Position numbers and translations under genes: made by a program. The notes under the pieces were generated by a model, which saw only the letters and a program-made list of their open reading frames with translations, was not told where the DNA came from and ran no database searches. DNA of 64,000 nucleotides from positions 362,302,831-362,366,830 of the forward strand of contig CM041778.1 in NCBI GenBank assembly GCA_023374045.1, read 5' to 3'. Shown here one piece after another: positions 10,801 through 21,690 of the stretch (position 1 is its first letter; every line of letters begins with the position of its first letter). The DNA comes from Limonium bicolor (taxonomy: Eukaryota; Streptophyta; Magnoliopsida; Caryophyllales; Plumbaginaceae).

Positions 10801-10887
10801 CTAGTCGAAAAGAAAAGAAAGGAAAACCCGATAAGAATAAAATGTAAAGACAGAAGAAAGCCGGTGAATGAGCGATAAAAAACTCAC
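10801..10887 (-). other. Candidate 87-nt intron 4 of the antisense gene (stop-free, 3n)
   Basis: Minus strand GTGAGTTTTT...CTTTTCTTTTCGACTAG, phase 1 on both sides. The interrupted sequence is coiled coil, whereas the insert encodes a hydrophobic Phe-rich stretch unlike its flanks, which supports an intron. It has no in-frame stop. Confidence 0.6.
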
Positions 10888-11674
10888 TCTTGGCCGGAGC
10901 TTTAGCATTCTCGGATTGAAGAAAGGCCACGGTTCCCTCCAAAGCCTTCACCTTCTCTTCCAGAGCGACCTTCTAGACCGCAAGAGCAGTCTTGCCGGAG
11001 GAAAGAGCCATGTTTTCTTCCATCAAGGACTGCTTCTCTTGATCAAAGGCAGCCCGAGTCTGCTCATCCAGAGCATCTCTTTCCTCGGTCAGATTGGTAA
11101 GCTCGTGAATGAGTTTGGCTTTGTCTTCCACCAAAGCCTCATTCTGCCAGGTCAAATTCTTTTTATCAACCTCGAGGGACTCAACTTCTTTCTCAAGAGC
11201 AGCAATCAGGCCGGACAAGTAAACTTTGTCTGAAGCAAGGGAGTCCACCTCCCTTTTATGGGCAGCTTGTACCTGCCGCAACAAAACTTCCAAGTCAGAA
11301 AAAGCCTGCATTGGTGTCAAGACGTCCTTTTCGCCGGAAGGGTTGCGGTGTACCTATTTCAAGATATTATCGGTTTGAAGATTCTTGTTTTTCAGGGCAA
11401 ACATCTCTTCCCGCAAGTTCTTTAACTTCAACTCATACTCATCACGAAGGCGAACACACTCATGACGGGATGACCGTAACTCTTTGTTTAGAGTATCTGT
11501 CCTTTCTTTCACCTTGCGGTCAATCTCATAATGAACTTGATCGATGTAGGTATCATGAGAGGAACGGGTTTGCTTCAGCTCGGCTTCAATATTATTGGCT
11601 CGACTCTTCTCATATTGTAGGTCGGATTGGAGGTCTCGAGTTTGAACTTCGGCACTTTGGGCCATTGACATTAC
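10888..11674 (-). pseudogene. Antisense gene (aORF), exon 4: long coiled coil
   Basis: After the acceptor CTTTAG (11680-11675) the frame reads SMAQSAEVQTRDLQSDLQYE and then long Glu/Lys/Leu heptads (VKERTDTLNKEL, LIAALEKEVESLEVDKKNL, NLTEERDALDEQTRAAF). It is almost entirely predicted coiled coil. In-frame TAG codons at 11354-11356 and 10973-10975 break it, and the frame is otherwise continuous. A dimerising or scaffold role is inferred only from composition. Confidence 0.65.
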
Positions 11675-11749
11675 CTAAAGAAACAAGACATAAAAGGTTT
11701 AAGGAGCACCAAGAAGGATATAGAGGAATGGGTGAAAGATCGCACTAAC
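11675..11749 (-). other. Candidate 75-nt intron 3 of the antisense gene
   Basis: Minus strand GTTAGTGCG...TTGTTTCTTTAG, phase 0. It contains an in-frame TAA, and the flanking exons are both strongly protein-like. Confidence 0.6.
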
Positions 11750-12351
11750 CCGAAAAATGCCTTGCCACATTAGGTTGAAAACCTCTCCCAAGGGAAGGGA
11801 GTGACGCATGATAGCGTCCCCCCCCCCCCCGCTCCCGACCCTCAGCCTCTCCTTAGTGGCTGTAACAATAGACGGAGGAGCGAAGATCCCGTCCGGGTGA
11901 TCAGACAACCTAATCGCCTCTTTCCAAGCATCAGTATATCGAGCAGTGTCCAAGGGGATCCTGCGTAGGGGCTGTCCAAGATGGTAAAACCATCCCTCCT
12001 TCTGAGAAGGACCGGTAAAATGCCCCTGAACATGAGGGGGTGGAGAGGAGGAAGAGGCGGTAATGTCCACCCTTTGCTTGCTTCGGAGCTCTTGGTTCTC
12101 GGGCACTGATCGATATTCCTTCACCCTCTCGTACACAGACTCCTTTGCCCCAGGAACATCACATGAAATTGAGACACCAGGAGCCTCGCTGTCCCCTTCG
12201 ACTTCGGGTATTTATGACAAGACAGCCTTCGGTTTTGATACGGCTTTCTTCCGGAGTTTTTGAGTACCAGAAGCTGGAATAGCAGCGACAGGGGGGGCAG
12301 GACCGGATGCAACTTCATTGTCAGACACAGCTATAGGTGCGCCTTGAGAGC
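11750..12351 (-). pseudogene. Antisense gene (aORF), exon 3
   Basis: Reads SQGAPIAVSDNEVASGP..., a low-complexity linker, then ERVKEYRSVPENQELRSKQR, WFYHLGQPLRRIPLDTARYT and LPLGEVFNLMWQGIFR. The middle part resembles the central region of plant putative gypsy-type transposon proteins. An in-frame TAA at 12212-12214 interrupts it. A run of about 12 C's on the plus strand (11819-11830) encodes a Gly tract and is prone to slippage. Confidence 0.6.
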
Positions 12352-12430
12352 CTGAGATAGGAAGGATCAGCAAAGAAGTATGCAAAAAGGAGGACAAAAA
12401 GAGTTTTCTTTAAATTAGAAAGATCAATAC
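12352..12430 (-). other. Candidate 79-nt intron 2 of the antisense gene
   Basis: Minus strand GTATTGATC...TCCTTCCTATCTCAG, with TTTCTAAT and TGCTGAT branch-point-like sequences. Removing it corrects the frame change between exons 2 and 3 (phase 1). Confidence 0.55.
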
Positions 12431-12859
12431 GTAAGTCAGTCTCTTTCAGAGCAATGCCGTGGGCCAGACCGGAAGAAAAATACCCTGCCAAGTCAGGAAA
12501 TAAATCACAAATAGAAGTCGGATGGCCAGACTCCTGTCCTGGGTGAGAGATAGACCCCAGGCCTGAACCAGGAGTAAGAGGAAGAAAGACACGACGTCCA
12601 GACCCTGGACTCACGTGCCAAGTACCTGGCAAGTCACTGCTCGATCGGACTGGGGACTCAACGATCTTCTTCTTCTTCTGTCCGGATCGATCCTTATCAC
12701 TATCATCTCTTTGTCTTTTCTTGGAAGCAGAAGCATCCCCAAGAAGTCTTGTGGCCGCATCAATAGACGCATAATAGTCAACTTGCTCGTCACCTATTTT
12801 AAAGTTGACGAAATTCCAACTGTTGAAAGGCCCCACCTTGTCTCCTCTAGAAAAGAAAT
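12431..12859 (-). pseudogene. Antisense gene (aORF), exon 2
   Basis: Starts after acceptor TGTATTGACAG (12870-12860) and reads FFSRGDKVGPFNSWNFVNFK, then a basic, nuclear-localisation-like segment KKRQRDD...GQKKKK, then a Ser/Pro/Gly-rich stretch and FPDLAGYFSSGLAHGIALKE. It is open throughout. Together with exon 1 it makes the globular N-terminal half. Confidence 0.65.
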
Positions 12860-12885
12860 CTGTCAATACAACACGAAAAAAGTGA

Positions 12886-12890
12886 GCAGG
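12886..12890. repeat. Target-site duplication GCAGG of LARD-B (left copy)
   Basis: GCAGG lies immediately before the LTR at 12891 and again at 32208-32212 immediately after the LTR end at 32207. Confidence 0.95.
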
Positions 12891-13617
12891 TGTGGAGGGT
12901 GATTTTTCGGTATGAGGGGGTCTATCTAAATATGATCTGGCTGAGAAACCTAGATCCTAGAAATCGCCATTCTGTGGAGGGTGAAAACCCGTTATCTGGC
13001 ATCCCTCAAATACCTACTGAATCGTCCGTCTTTCCCAGAAAGCATAAGGGGAATGCTAGTGAGAACTACACCCGCTCTCAATGGGCTCCACGCGGACTTA
13101 CGCCTCTATAAGGCGGAGTTGACTAGAGTCGCCACCTAGTTTGACCTGAGGAACTAGGAAGGGAGGAGAAGGGTTCTAAGAACCGTTGATTGACTCTGAA
13201 TTATTGCCTATGGATGGGGCTTATCTGGTTATTCTCAGAGATTCTGTTGTGGGTTCGTACTGGGTTACACCCCTTGGAAGTGGCAACGACCACGACTTCG
13301 GATTGGTGCCCGAGGAAACCTCGGTCTCCAATTGTCGGGATTGCCTTCTTTCAAAACCTTTAAGAGAGATTCATTTAAAAGCCAAGAATAGGATCAGGAG
13401 GAGATGTGAGAAAACGAGTGGATGAGGCGAGCTTTTCTGCCAAGCCAGCACCATGAAGAGGAATTAACAAATTTGATTGAGTATGGAATGAAAGATTAGG
13501 AGTCTGATTTTGAGAGTTGAAAAGTCGAGGGTTTGTGGGAGTCAGAGGGGATTTGAATGTTTGACAGACATGAATACCACCTTAGAGTGGAAAAATGGGG
13601 TTTTTGATTGGAATGGG

Positions 13618-13678
13618 GTCGCACCCTGTGTGGGCTGCCTACGTACTCAACTCCCTGTTGAGATCAGACCTTACGTAG
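13618..13678 (-). repeat. 61-nt structured motif, LTR copy 1 (left LTR)
   Basis: Plus-strand parts: GCACCC / GGG(c)TGC hairpin, then outer arms CTACGTA / TACGTAG enclosing inner arms CTCAAC / GTTGAG with a TCCCT loop. The same 61 nt occur at 13792-13852, 27196-27256 and 27370-27430, and with compensatory changes at 21382-21442. Confidence 0.9.
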
Positions 13679-13791
13679 TTCAGTAGTTTTTAGGAGGGTT
13701 GAGTTTGTTGAGGTGATCGAGGGTCAGGAGTGCACGGGGTTGTTTGAAGGTGAGATGGCTTAGTGCAAAAAGGAATTTTGATTGATGTGGG

Positions 13792-13852
13792 GTCGCACCC
13801 TGTGTGGGTTGCCTACGTACTCAACTCCCTGTTGAGATCAGACCTTACCTAG
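13792..13852 (-). repeat. 61-nt structured motif, LTR copy 2 (left LTR)
   Basis: Same layout 174 bp away. The outer 3' arm is TACCTAG here, so one pair is lost; its counterpart in the other LTR (27370-27430) still has TACGTAG. The bulged base is t instead of c. Confidence 0.9.
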
Positions 13853-13967
13853 TTCAGCTTTTTGGGTTTTGGAAGTTAGATGTTTGTGGAGTTTGAAGAT
13901 ATTTGAGGTGTTTGGGATTTAGAAGGGTTCGAAGTTTTGAGAAGTTTTGAGAAGTTTGGGTTGGGAT

Positions 13968-14158
13968 GCTAGTCTGTGAGACGCTCGGGTCTGCGAGACA
14001 TTTGAAACCTTGAGATGTCGAAGTCTGTGAGACGCTCGGATCTGTGAGACGCTCGGATCTGTGAGACGCTCGGGTCTGTGAGATGCTCAGGTCTGTGAGG
14101 CATTCGAATCATTGGAATGACAAAGTCTGTGAGACGCTCGTGTCTGTGAGACATTTAG
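13968..14158. repeat. ~17-bp tandem repeat (TCTGTGAGACGCTCGG)
   Basis: Several perfect and degraded units. The counterpart in the other LTR (27551-27718) has one unit fewer, a copy-number change after insertion. Confidence 0.85.
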
Positions 14159-14164
14159 AGTGTA

Positions 14165-14760
14165 GGAGAAATTGGAATGGAATTGAAATCGAAGTTGAAT
14201 TGTAGTTGAATGAATTTGATTTGAATCGGAATTGAATTGAAATTGAGATTGAGATTGAATTGGTATTGAACTTGAAATTGGATTGATTTTGAATAGAATT
14301 GGGTTGGAAGTGGAATGGAATTAAAGTTGAAATTGAATTGACTTGGGATTTGAATTGAATTTGATTGAATGAATTGATTTTGAATGGAATTTGGTTTGAA
14401 CTGAATTTGGGTTGGGGTCAAAAAACAAGACGGGTCAAAATTTGGGTTAGTCAAAGTTTGGGTAAGGTCAAAGTTGGACCAGATCAAAGTTTAGGTCAAA
14501 GTCAAAGTTGGACCGGGTCAAAGTTGGGTCAAGATCAAAGTTTGGAATGGTCAAAGTTGGATAGAGTCAAAGTTGGACCGGATTGGGCCTTGGTCAAGGT
14601 TTGTGCCTGATTGGGCCTTGGTTGGGCTTTTGGGTTGAATTGAGCCGAGTTGGGCCTTAGTTGGACCTTGAGTTGAGCCTCAAATTGGTCCTTTGAAAAG
14701 TGGGCCGGTTTGGACATTGTATTTGGGCCGGGTTAGGCCTTAGAAAGTGGGCTGAAAATT
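14165..14760. repeat. Simple-sequence blocks: GAATTGA-rich, then GGTCAAAGTTGGAC-rich, then TTGGGCC-rich
   Basis: Three consecutive low-complexity blocks, all present in the other LTR at 27725-28310. ORFs here (for example the Asn/Gln/Phe-rich frames on the minus strand) are composition artefacts. Confidence 0.85.
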
Positions 14761-17700
14761 GTTTTTGTTTGCAATTGGGCTGAAAATTGATTTTGGGCTG
14801 AATTGGCCTTTTAGGACTGATTTGGGCCTTGGGCCTTTTTATTTTGGATGTTGGGCTTTATTTGACATTTGAATTGAATTGATGTTTGGATTTTGAAATT
14901 GAATTTTGAATTGGATCTTTATTGATTGTGGATTTTATTCTGACAATAAGGGATGATTTGAAAAGTTTTGAGGAAAACGGGTATTCCTCACATGGACCGT
15001 GTCTAGGACCCGTATGCATGGAGGATACCCCAAACCTAAGGCTTTTCTACAAAGGGGTGACCTATGGGCTAACTAGGGCTTCCTATGTCTTGGGCCTCTA
15101 TATTGGGCTAGGCCCAATAATTGCCAAGCTAATCTATAACATATAATGCAAATAAACAATCATGAACCAAAAAGTGAAGATAACATGAACTCAAGTCACA
15201 AAGTTTTGGGTATGTATACATGTTTCTTTTCCCCTAAAAACTTATCACTCGATTAGAGCAAACTGAAGTTGCTAGAGATATTATGAATACTAAAAGCCAA
15301 CGTCAACGAATTAGAGAGTGATTAGAGGGAAACCTAAATCTAAAAAGTTATTAAACAATCTCATACTGTACAAATCAAAGGATGGTAGTAGATAAATATG
15401 GGAATCGAAGGCACGAATAAACCTGTGCCACAAATTTTAACAAGACACATTACAAATTTCAACGAGTAAGGTTCTTATTCAGATTAGAAACGAATACCGG
15501 AAGAGAATACTAGAGGTTTCCTGTAAAACAAACAGAAAAAAGAAACTCGAAACAAAGAAAAACAATAGAGTTAGTTCTTGAAACTATACCACTAATTAAG
15601 ACATAAGCACAGATAGAAATCTGAACTCCCCTCTGTGAGTTATTGTCGGCGACCATCAACTTCAGAGACTAGCACTGTTTTTCGCAGATCGAACTCATGC
15701 CTTAATGAGACACATAAATATCAATAGCAAGTGCCTGTATCGATTAAATGAACAAGCAAAGTAGAGAGGAAACCAAACAACATCTCAGCCCAAAACAAAT
15801 TGAAATTGGAATGGAGGTCGGTCGGGGTATGTCGAAGTAGCTCATGCACTTGGTCGAACAAAAATAGAAGAAAATGAAAGTTAGCTAAACAACAGAGATT
15901 GGAAACCAAAATAGTCTGGATTATTCTCACGTAGAACACAGATGTGGACTCAGTTCGTCTGAATTCAAACCCATACCGAAACGGAAATTGCAGTCCAAGT
16001 GGGAGATCAGAAAGCTCAGAACATGTGAACTCAGATGGTAGGCTCCTGTCAATGTCAAAATTCCGAGTACAGTCATAGATGTGGTCGTAACCAAATCAGG
16101 CTCCTACAGCAGCAGACCTCGATGGCACAAGCTAGCACCGACATAACGAGGAGGACAAGCAAACGCTTCGGTTTTTCTTCTCACGCCACTGAAACGATTC
16201 CGTTAGTGAAAGAAAAAAAATACCGAAGCAACAAGAAAAGAACAACCAGTACATTGCGAGTGTGCATAACCCGGTAGATCTCTAATCCAACAGAAGGTAT
16301 GGATTTCATGGGACTTGCGTGTATGATGGGACGGTCGACAAGATCACACAATACATATAGAAGTTAAGAAAGCGCAAATGAGGATGATAGAAACAGAAAA
16401 TGAAGAAGTAAATCGGCAGCAGCATCCAAGATATCCCTGACGAAGCCCAACGCTGCAAACCACCACAACTTTGGTTTTGCTTGGTGAAATACAGAAGTGA
16501 ATAATAAATCGAAATGGAACACCATTGTAGCATCTTTGTAATAGAGGACAAAAATAGACTGGAGATTGTCACACACTGGAAACTCAAATGTCCAGTACCA
16601 AAACATATGAAAATCAACATGAGAAAGGGAAGGAGAGGGGTGAGGATTTCTTGCGAGACAAAATGAACAGATAAGAAAAACCGTGAATAACCAAAAATAT
16701 AAGTCAGTTTGTGCACACATCTGGATACATAAATTATACGGTGAGAATAAAACACAAGAGAATGATCAGAGAGCTATCGATCCATGTTAACTACAAAGAG
16801 CAGGTAGATTTTGAGTCGGACATGGATCGGCGGATCCGAAGGTAAGAACATGCACTCCAAAAAAACGTCTCACGCAGAGATTCAAGGCATCACACAAAAT
16901 GGACATGATTCACTTCCAAGTTTGCTCAACAAGTCTCTGCGACCTGGATTAGAAACATACACGGCGAACGGGGACGAAGACAAATAAACCTCCGGTTGTT
17001 TTCTCAAAGGAAAATGGACTCGAACTGGGTTGATTACGTTTGGGTATTCAGCAGATATGCACCCGTCACGGGTTGAGCCATCGTACATGATAAAAAAACG
17101 AGTAAGGTAATAGAATGACAAGCGAGAGAATGGATCCGAGATCAAGAATCTCAACTGTCTCTAGAGACCAGAGGCCATTTTAAGCTTGGTGCTCATAGAG
17201 TCGATGTGAAACCAATTGAAAAGAAGATACATGAGGGTTGGGACTGTACAGGGAATAATGATGAAAAACCGAGGCGGGAGACGAAAGAATAGGCGCCATC
17301 TTCGGAAGTACATTTCCGGTAAGGCTTCATTGATCCTTGTCTTCCTCTTGTTTTAACCATCGTCTGTTCGACTCATTTGGCAAAATTTTCGTATGGAAAT
17401 TGAAATCGAACAGGAAGGGTAGAAGATAAGGGGAATCAGGAAGAAGATGGAGTAGAAAACGTAGACACCAACTGCCTACAAACAAAAACCATGTGTTCTG
17501 AGGTTGAAAAAAAAAACAGAGAAGCTCGTGAGATTGGTCGAGTGTGAGGAACGGAGGAGGATTTCTTCTAAATGGAGGCGAAGCTTCGAAAATCTCTAAT
17601 GGAGTTTCACGGTGGTTTTTGATGAACAGACAACGAAAGATTTTTGTTGTTCTTCAGAGCGTTTGAAAACCCGATACTCTGGGATGGATGTTTGAGGTAG

Positions 17701-17939
17701 GATCAAAACGTGGAGTCAAACCAAAATCGGCACTGTAGTGTTTTTACTGGTAGCTCTTGTTTTTAAATAGTGGGTGAGGGAAGTAGACATATGGCCAACT
17801 AGGGTTTTTCTGATCTGAGCATAGGCCTTGTTCTGATATGGGCTAAGTACGTGGATCCAAATCGATCCAATTCAGAAATGTGGTTTTAAATTGGGAATTT
17901 ACGAAGGGACAAAAATGTTCTATTTAATAGGATAAATGA

Positions 17940-18480
17940 GTTTCTTTCTCAAAGGCTATAAAATGTAGATAATAAAATACAAAAACATGATAAAGTACAT
18001 AAAATAAACAAAATGCCATAATAACAAGTATTTTTCAAATAAAAAAAATAATAAAAAAAATCACTAGTATGATGGAGATAAAATACAAGTGAATGTCGTA
18101 AAATGGAAATCAAATTAGATATGTACGAATAACAGTAAATAAGATAGAAAAAGGAAATAATGAAATAAGATGAGAGAGAGTTTAATCGAATTAGCGACAA
18201 AAAGAAATATACTAGTATGGAATATAATGGTGAGAATGTACAATGATGAAAATGATTCTAAAAATAATAATGGTACAGACAAAATAAAACGAGTACTAGC
18301 AAACAGAATACAAGTAAAGGCATCAGTGAAATGAAATGAGATAAAATAAACAAGTAACGAAATAACATGAACCAAAATAAAATAAAATAAAAAAAAACAA
18401 ATAGGTAAATAAATAATCGAATGAACATAACCAATTAAAATAAATTGAAGATAAAATGGTAAAAAGTAAATAACGAAAGG
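17940..18480. repeat. AT-rich low-complexity tract in LARD-B LTR (matched at 31495-32035)
   Basis: AAATAAAAT-rich sequence on the plus strand. No RNA gene or coding signal. Confidence 0.7.
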
Positions 18481-18998
18481 GGATGGATTCAACGTGTTTG
18501 AAAATTGATTTAGACATCTTGTTTTAGAATGGCGGTTTCATTTTGGTACGCACAAGAATAATTGTTGAAAAGAAAGGCGACGACCCTCTTATTTTTTATT
18601 TTTCTGAATTTTGTTTTTTATGGGGTGAGAATTTTTGGTGTCTACAGATGGCTCCCCTTGATTCAATTTTGCAAACACTTGCAGAATTGGATCAAGGTTG
18701 AGGGCGCCAAAAATTCTCACTACGGTTTATGAGATGCAACTACGATTGCAAAAGGGTAGGAGGTGCATGACCAGCCTATGAAATGAAGATTGAATGCAAA
18801 AATATTTACAGTTAGTCTAGAATACAAAGGTTTTGATGGGTGAGGGACAAGCCCTGAACACAATGGTTGGATTTGCTAAACGAATTTTGAACATGAACAA
18901 TTGTTGGGTTTGGTGCATGAGGGCTTATGACGAGCCTCAACTGGACCTCTTGACATCCAGTTCTAGGACTTATGACGAGCCTAGAATGCAAATTCAGT

Positions 18999-20780
18999 AC
19001 CATACTAGTGGCGTAATAGCTTCCTAGCAGGTGCAAAACGGAAAAGCGACCGTACTAGTAGCGCAATAGCTGCCTAGCGGGTGTAAAATGGAAAAGCGAC
19101 CGCACTAGTAGCGCAATAGCTGCCTAGCGGGTGTAAAACGGAAAAGCGACCGCACTAGTAGCGCAATAGCTGCCTAGCGGGTGTGAAACGAAAAAGCGAC
19201 CGCACTAGTAGCGCAATAGCTGCCTAGCGGGTTTAAAACGAAAAAGCGACCGCACTAGTAGCGCAATAGCTGCCTAGCGGGTGTAGAGCGAAAAAGCGAC
19301 CGCACTAGTAGCGCAATAGCTGCCTAGCGGGTGTAGCGAAAAAGCGACCGCACTAGTAGCGCAATAGCTGCCTAGCGGGTGTAAAACGAAAAAGCGACCG
19401 CACTAGTAGCGCAATAGCTGCCTAGCGGGTGTAAAACGGAAAAGCGACCGCACTAGTAGCGCAATAGCTGCCTAGCGGTGTGAAACGAAAAAGCGACCGC
19501 ACTAGTAGCGCAATAGCTGCCTAGCGGGTGTAAAACGAAAAAGCGACCGCACTAGTAGCGCAATAGCTGCCTAGCGGGTGTAGAGCGAAAAAGCGACCGC
19601 ACTAGTAGCGCAATAGCTGCCTAGCGGGTGTAAAGCGAAAAAGCGACCGCACTAGTAGCGCAATAGCTGCCTAGCGGGTGTAAAACGAAAAAGCGACCGC
19701 ACTAGTAGCGCAATAGCTGCCTAGCGGGTGTAAAATGAAAAAGCGACCGCACTAGTAGCGCAATAGCTGCCTAGCGGGTGTAAAGCGAAAAAGCGACCGC
19801 ACTAGTAGCGCAATAGCTGCCTAGCGGGTGTAAAACGAAAAGCGACCGCACTAGTAGCGCAATAGCTGCCTAGCGGGTGTAAAATGAAAAAGCGACCGCA
19901 CTAGTAGCGCAATAGCTGCCTAGCGGGTGTAAAGCGAAAAAGCGACCGCACTAGTAGCGCAATAGCTGCCTAGCGGGTGTAAAGCAAAAAAGTGACCGCA
20001 CTAGTAGCGTAATAGCTGCCTAGCGGGTGTAAAGCGAAAAAGCGACCGCACTAGTAGCGCAATAGCTGCCTAGCGGGTGTAAAGCGAAAAAGCGACCGCA
20101 CTAGTAGCGCAATAGCTGCCTAGCGGGTGTAAAATGAAAAAGCGACCGCACTAGTAGCGCAATAGCTGCCTAGCGGGTGTAAAGCGAAAAAGCGACCGCA
20201 CTAGTAGCGCAATAGCTGCCTAGCGGGTGTAAAATGAAAAAGCGACCGCACTAGTAGCGCAATAGCTGCTAGCGGGTGTAAAGCGAAAAAGCGACCGCAC
20301 TAGTAGCGCAATAGCTGCCTAGCGGGTGTAAAGCGAAAAAGCGACCGCACTAGTAGCGCAATAGCTGCCTAGCGGGTGTAAAGCGAAAAAGCGACCGCAC
20401 TAGTAGCGCAATAGCTGCCTAGCGGGTGTAAAATGAAAAAGCGACCGCACTAGTAGCGCAATAGCTGCCTAGCGGGTGTAAAGTGAAAAAGCGACCGCAC
20501 TAGTAGCGCAATAGCTGCCTAGCGGGTGTAAAAACGAAAAAGCGACCGCACTAGTAGCGCAATAGCTGCCTAGCGGGTGTAAAATGAAAAAGCGACCGCA
20601 CTAGTAGCGCAATAGCTGCCTAGCGGGTGTAAAGCAAAAAGCGACCGCACTAGTAGCGCAATAGCTGCCTAGCGGCTGTAAAGCGAAAAAGCGACCGCAC
20701 TAGTAGCGCAATAGCTGCCTAGCGGGTGTAAAGCGAAAAAGCGACCGCACTAGTAGCGCAATAGCTGCCTAGCGGGTGTG
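18999..20780. repeat. 50-bp tandem array, about 35 copies
   Basis: The unit begins GCGACCGCACTAGTAGCGCA and ends with a variable AAA(a/g)CGAAAAA tail. Spacing is exactly 50 bp over most of the array (for example 20291, 20341, 20391). Variation is concentrated in the tail (AAAACG, AAAATG, AAAGCG, TAGAGCG), while the GCGACCGCAC...AGCGGGTG part is nearly invariant. The first copy (~18999-19040) is the most degraded. It lies near the 3' end of the element's internal region. Confidence 0.97.
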
Positions 20781-20904
20781 AAGATGTATTAGATAGTGAA
20801 CAAATTTTGTGGGTATATGCAAGTGATATGCGATGTGAGGTGATTAACCAATGTATTAATTGAATTAAACTCCCTGTTTGTGGGTGTAGGTTTTTTGTGT
20901 GAGC

Positions 20905-21690
20905 AGATGGCTCTAGAGTTACATCAAAACTTCAAGATGGCTCCGGTGGCTCCGGCATGGCTTCAAGGAGCTGAGATGGCTCCAGCATGCGTTGATGGCT
21001 CCGGTATGCGCTGATGGCACCGGTGTGACCAATGGTCTCGGGGTGGTTGGTGGTTTTGACATGGTTGGTGATTTTGTGGCATTTGGTGGGCTTTGATTTG
21101 CCTTGAGATTTTTTTTTTCCAAGGTGGTTTGATGGCTCCGATGATGGATTTATTGTTGTTTGACGGGATTCGTTGTGGACTTTGTAGTGAGTGAATGTGA
21201 ATGGTTTTTCATGGGTGAACGATGAAACACAGTTGCATGACTTATTGGGAGTTCCCATCATGGTTCCAAGATTTCCATGGATGGCTCCGGGATGACCTTG
21301 TTCTGATTGAGCATGACGATGCTTTGGTTGGTTCACTTTAATGACACCGAGGGGAAAAGGGAAGTTTTCGTCTTTGATGTGGTCGCACCCTGGACGGGCT
21401 GCCTACGTACTCAATTCCGTATTGAGATCAGACCATACGTAGTTTGATGACTTTACGAGCAAGGATTTGGTGATGAATCGGCTCTAGTATGGTTCAGAGG
21501 TGGCTCCCGTATGGATCTTCGACTCATGGGATGGCTTCTGGATAGCTCTAGGAATGGTTCCAATGTCTGAGGATGGCTCCCGTATTGTTCTCGAACTGTT
21601 GGGATGGCTCCCGCATGGCTTCAGCTTGGCTTTGAGGGTGGTGTCGATGAGACTCGAGTATGACACTGGATGGCTCCCGCTTTGACTTCA
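20905..21690. repeat. Degenerate ATGGCTCC(G/C) repeats
   Basis: Many irregularly spaced GATGGCTCC variants over ~800 bp. The polypurine-tract region of the same element (18647-18658) also reads GATGGCTCCCC on the plus strand, so this may be amplified from it. That origin is inference. Confidence 0.6.
21382..21442 (-). repeat. 61-nt structured motif, internal copy with compensatory change
   Basis: Inner arms are CTCAAT / ATTGAG instead of CTCAAC / GTTGAG: both sides changed, pairing kept. Outer arms CTACGTA / TACGTAG and the GCACCC / GGGcTGC hairpin are unchanged, while loops differ (TCCGT, TGGAC). Confidence 0.9.

Larger units (their letters stand above)
12891..18646 (-). repeat. LARD-B 3' LTR (5,756 bp)
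   Basis: Co-linear with 26471-32207. Plus-strand order: the cryptic LTR/primer junction copy (12961-12985), two copies of a 61-nt structured motif, 17-bp GTCTGTGAGACGCTCGG repeats, GAATTGA-rich and GGTCAAAGTTGGAC-rich simple arrays (14165-14760), 3 kb of unremarkable sequence, and an AAAATAAA-rich tract (17940-18480). Short ORFs in it are not protein-like. Confidence 0.95.

Noticed and set aside
17949..18517. Phe/Tyr/Leu-rich minus frames resembling membrane proteins (also 31501-32076)
   Set aside because: Products of an AAATAAAAT-rich tract; frames shift between the two LTR copies.
18647..18670. Primer site GATGGCTCCCC for a plus-strand LARD-B
   Set aside because: The other end has a near-perfect tRNA-Arg primer site on the minus strand, and this sequence read in reverse is a polypurine tract.
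18999..20780. CRISPR-like array of ~50-bp repeats
   Set aside because: Units are contiguous with no unique spacers, and the setting is a plant LTR element; it is a satellite-like tandem array. The same holds for the 44-bp array at 9598-9952.
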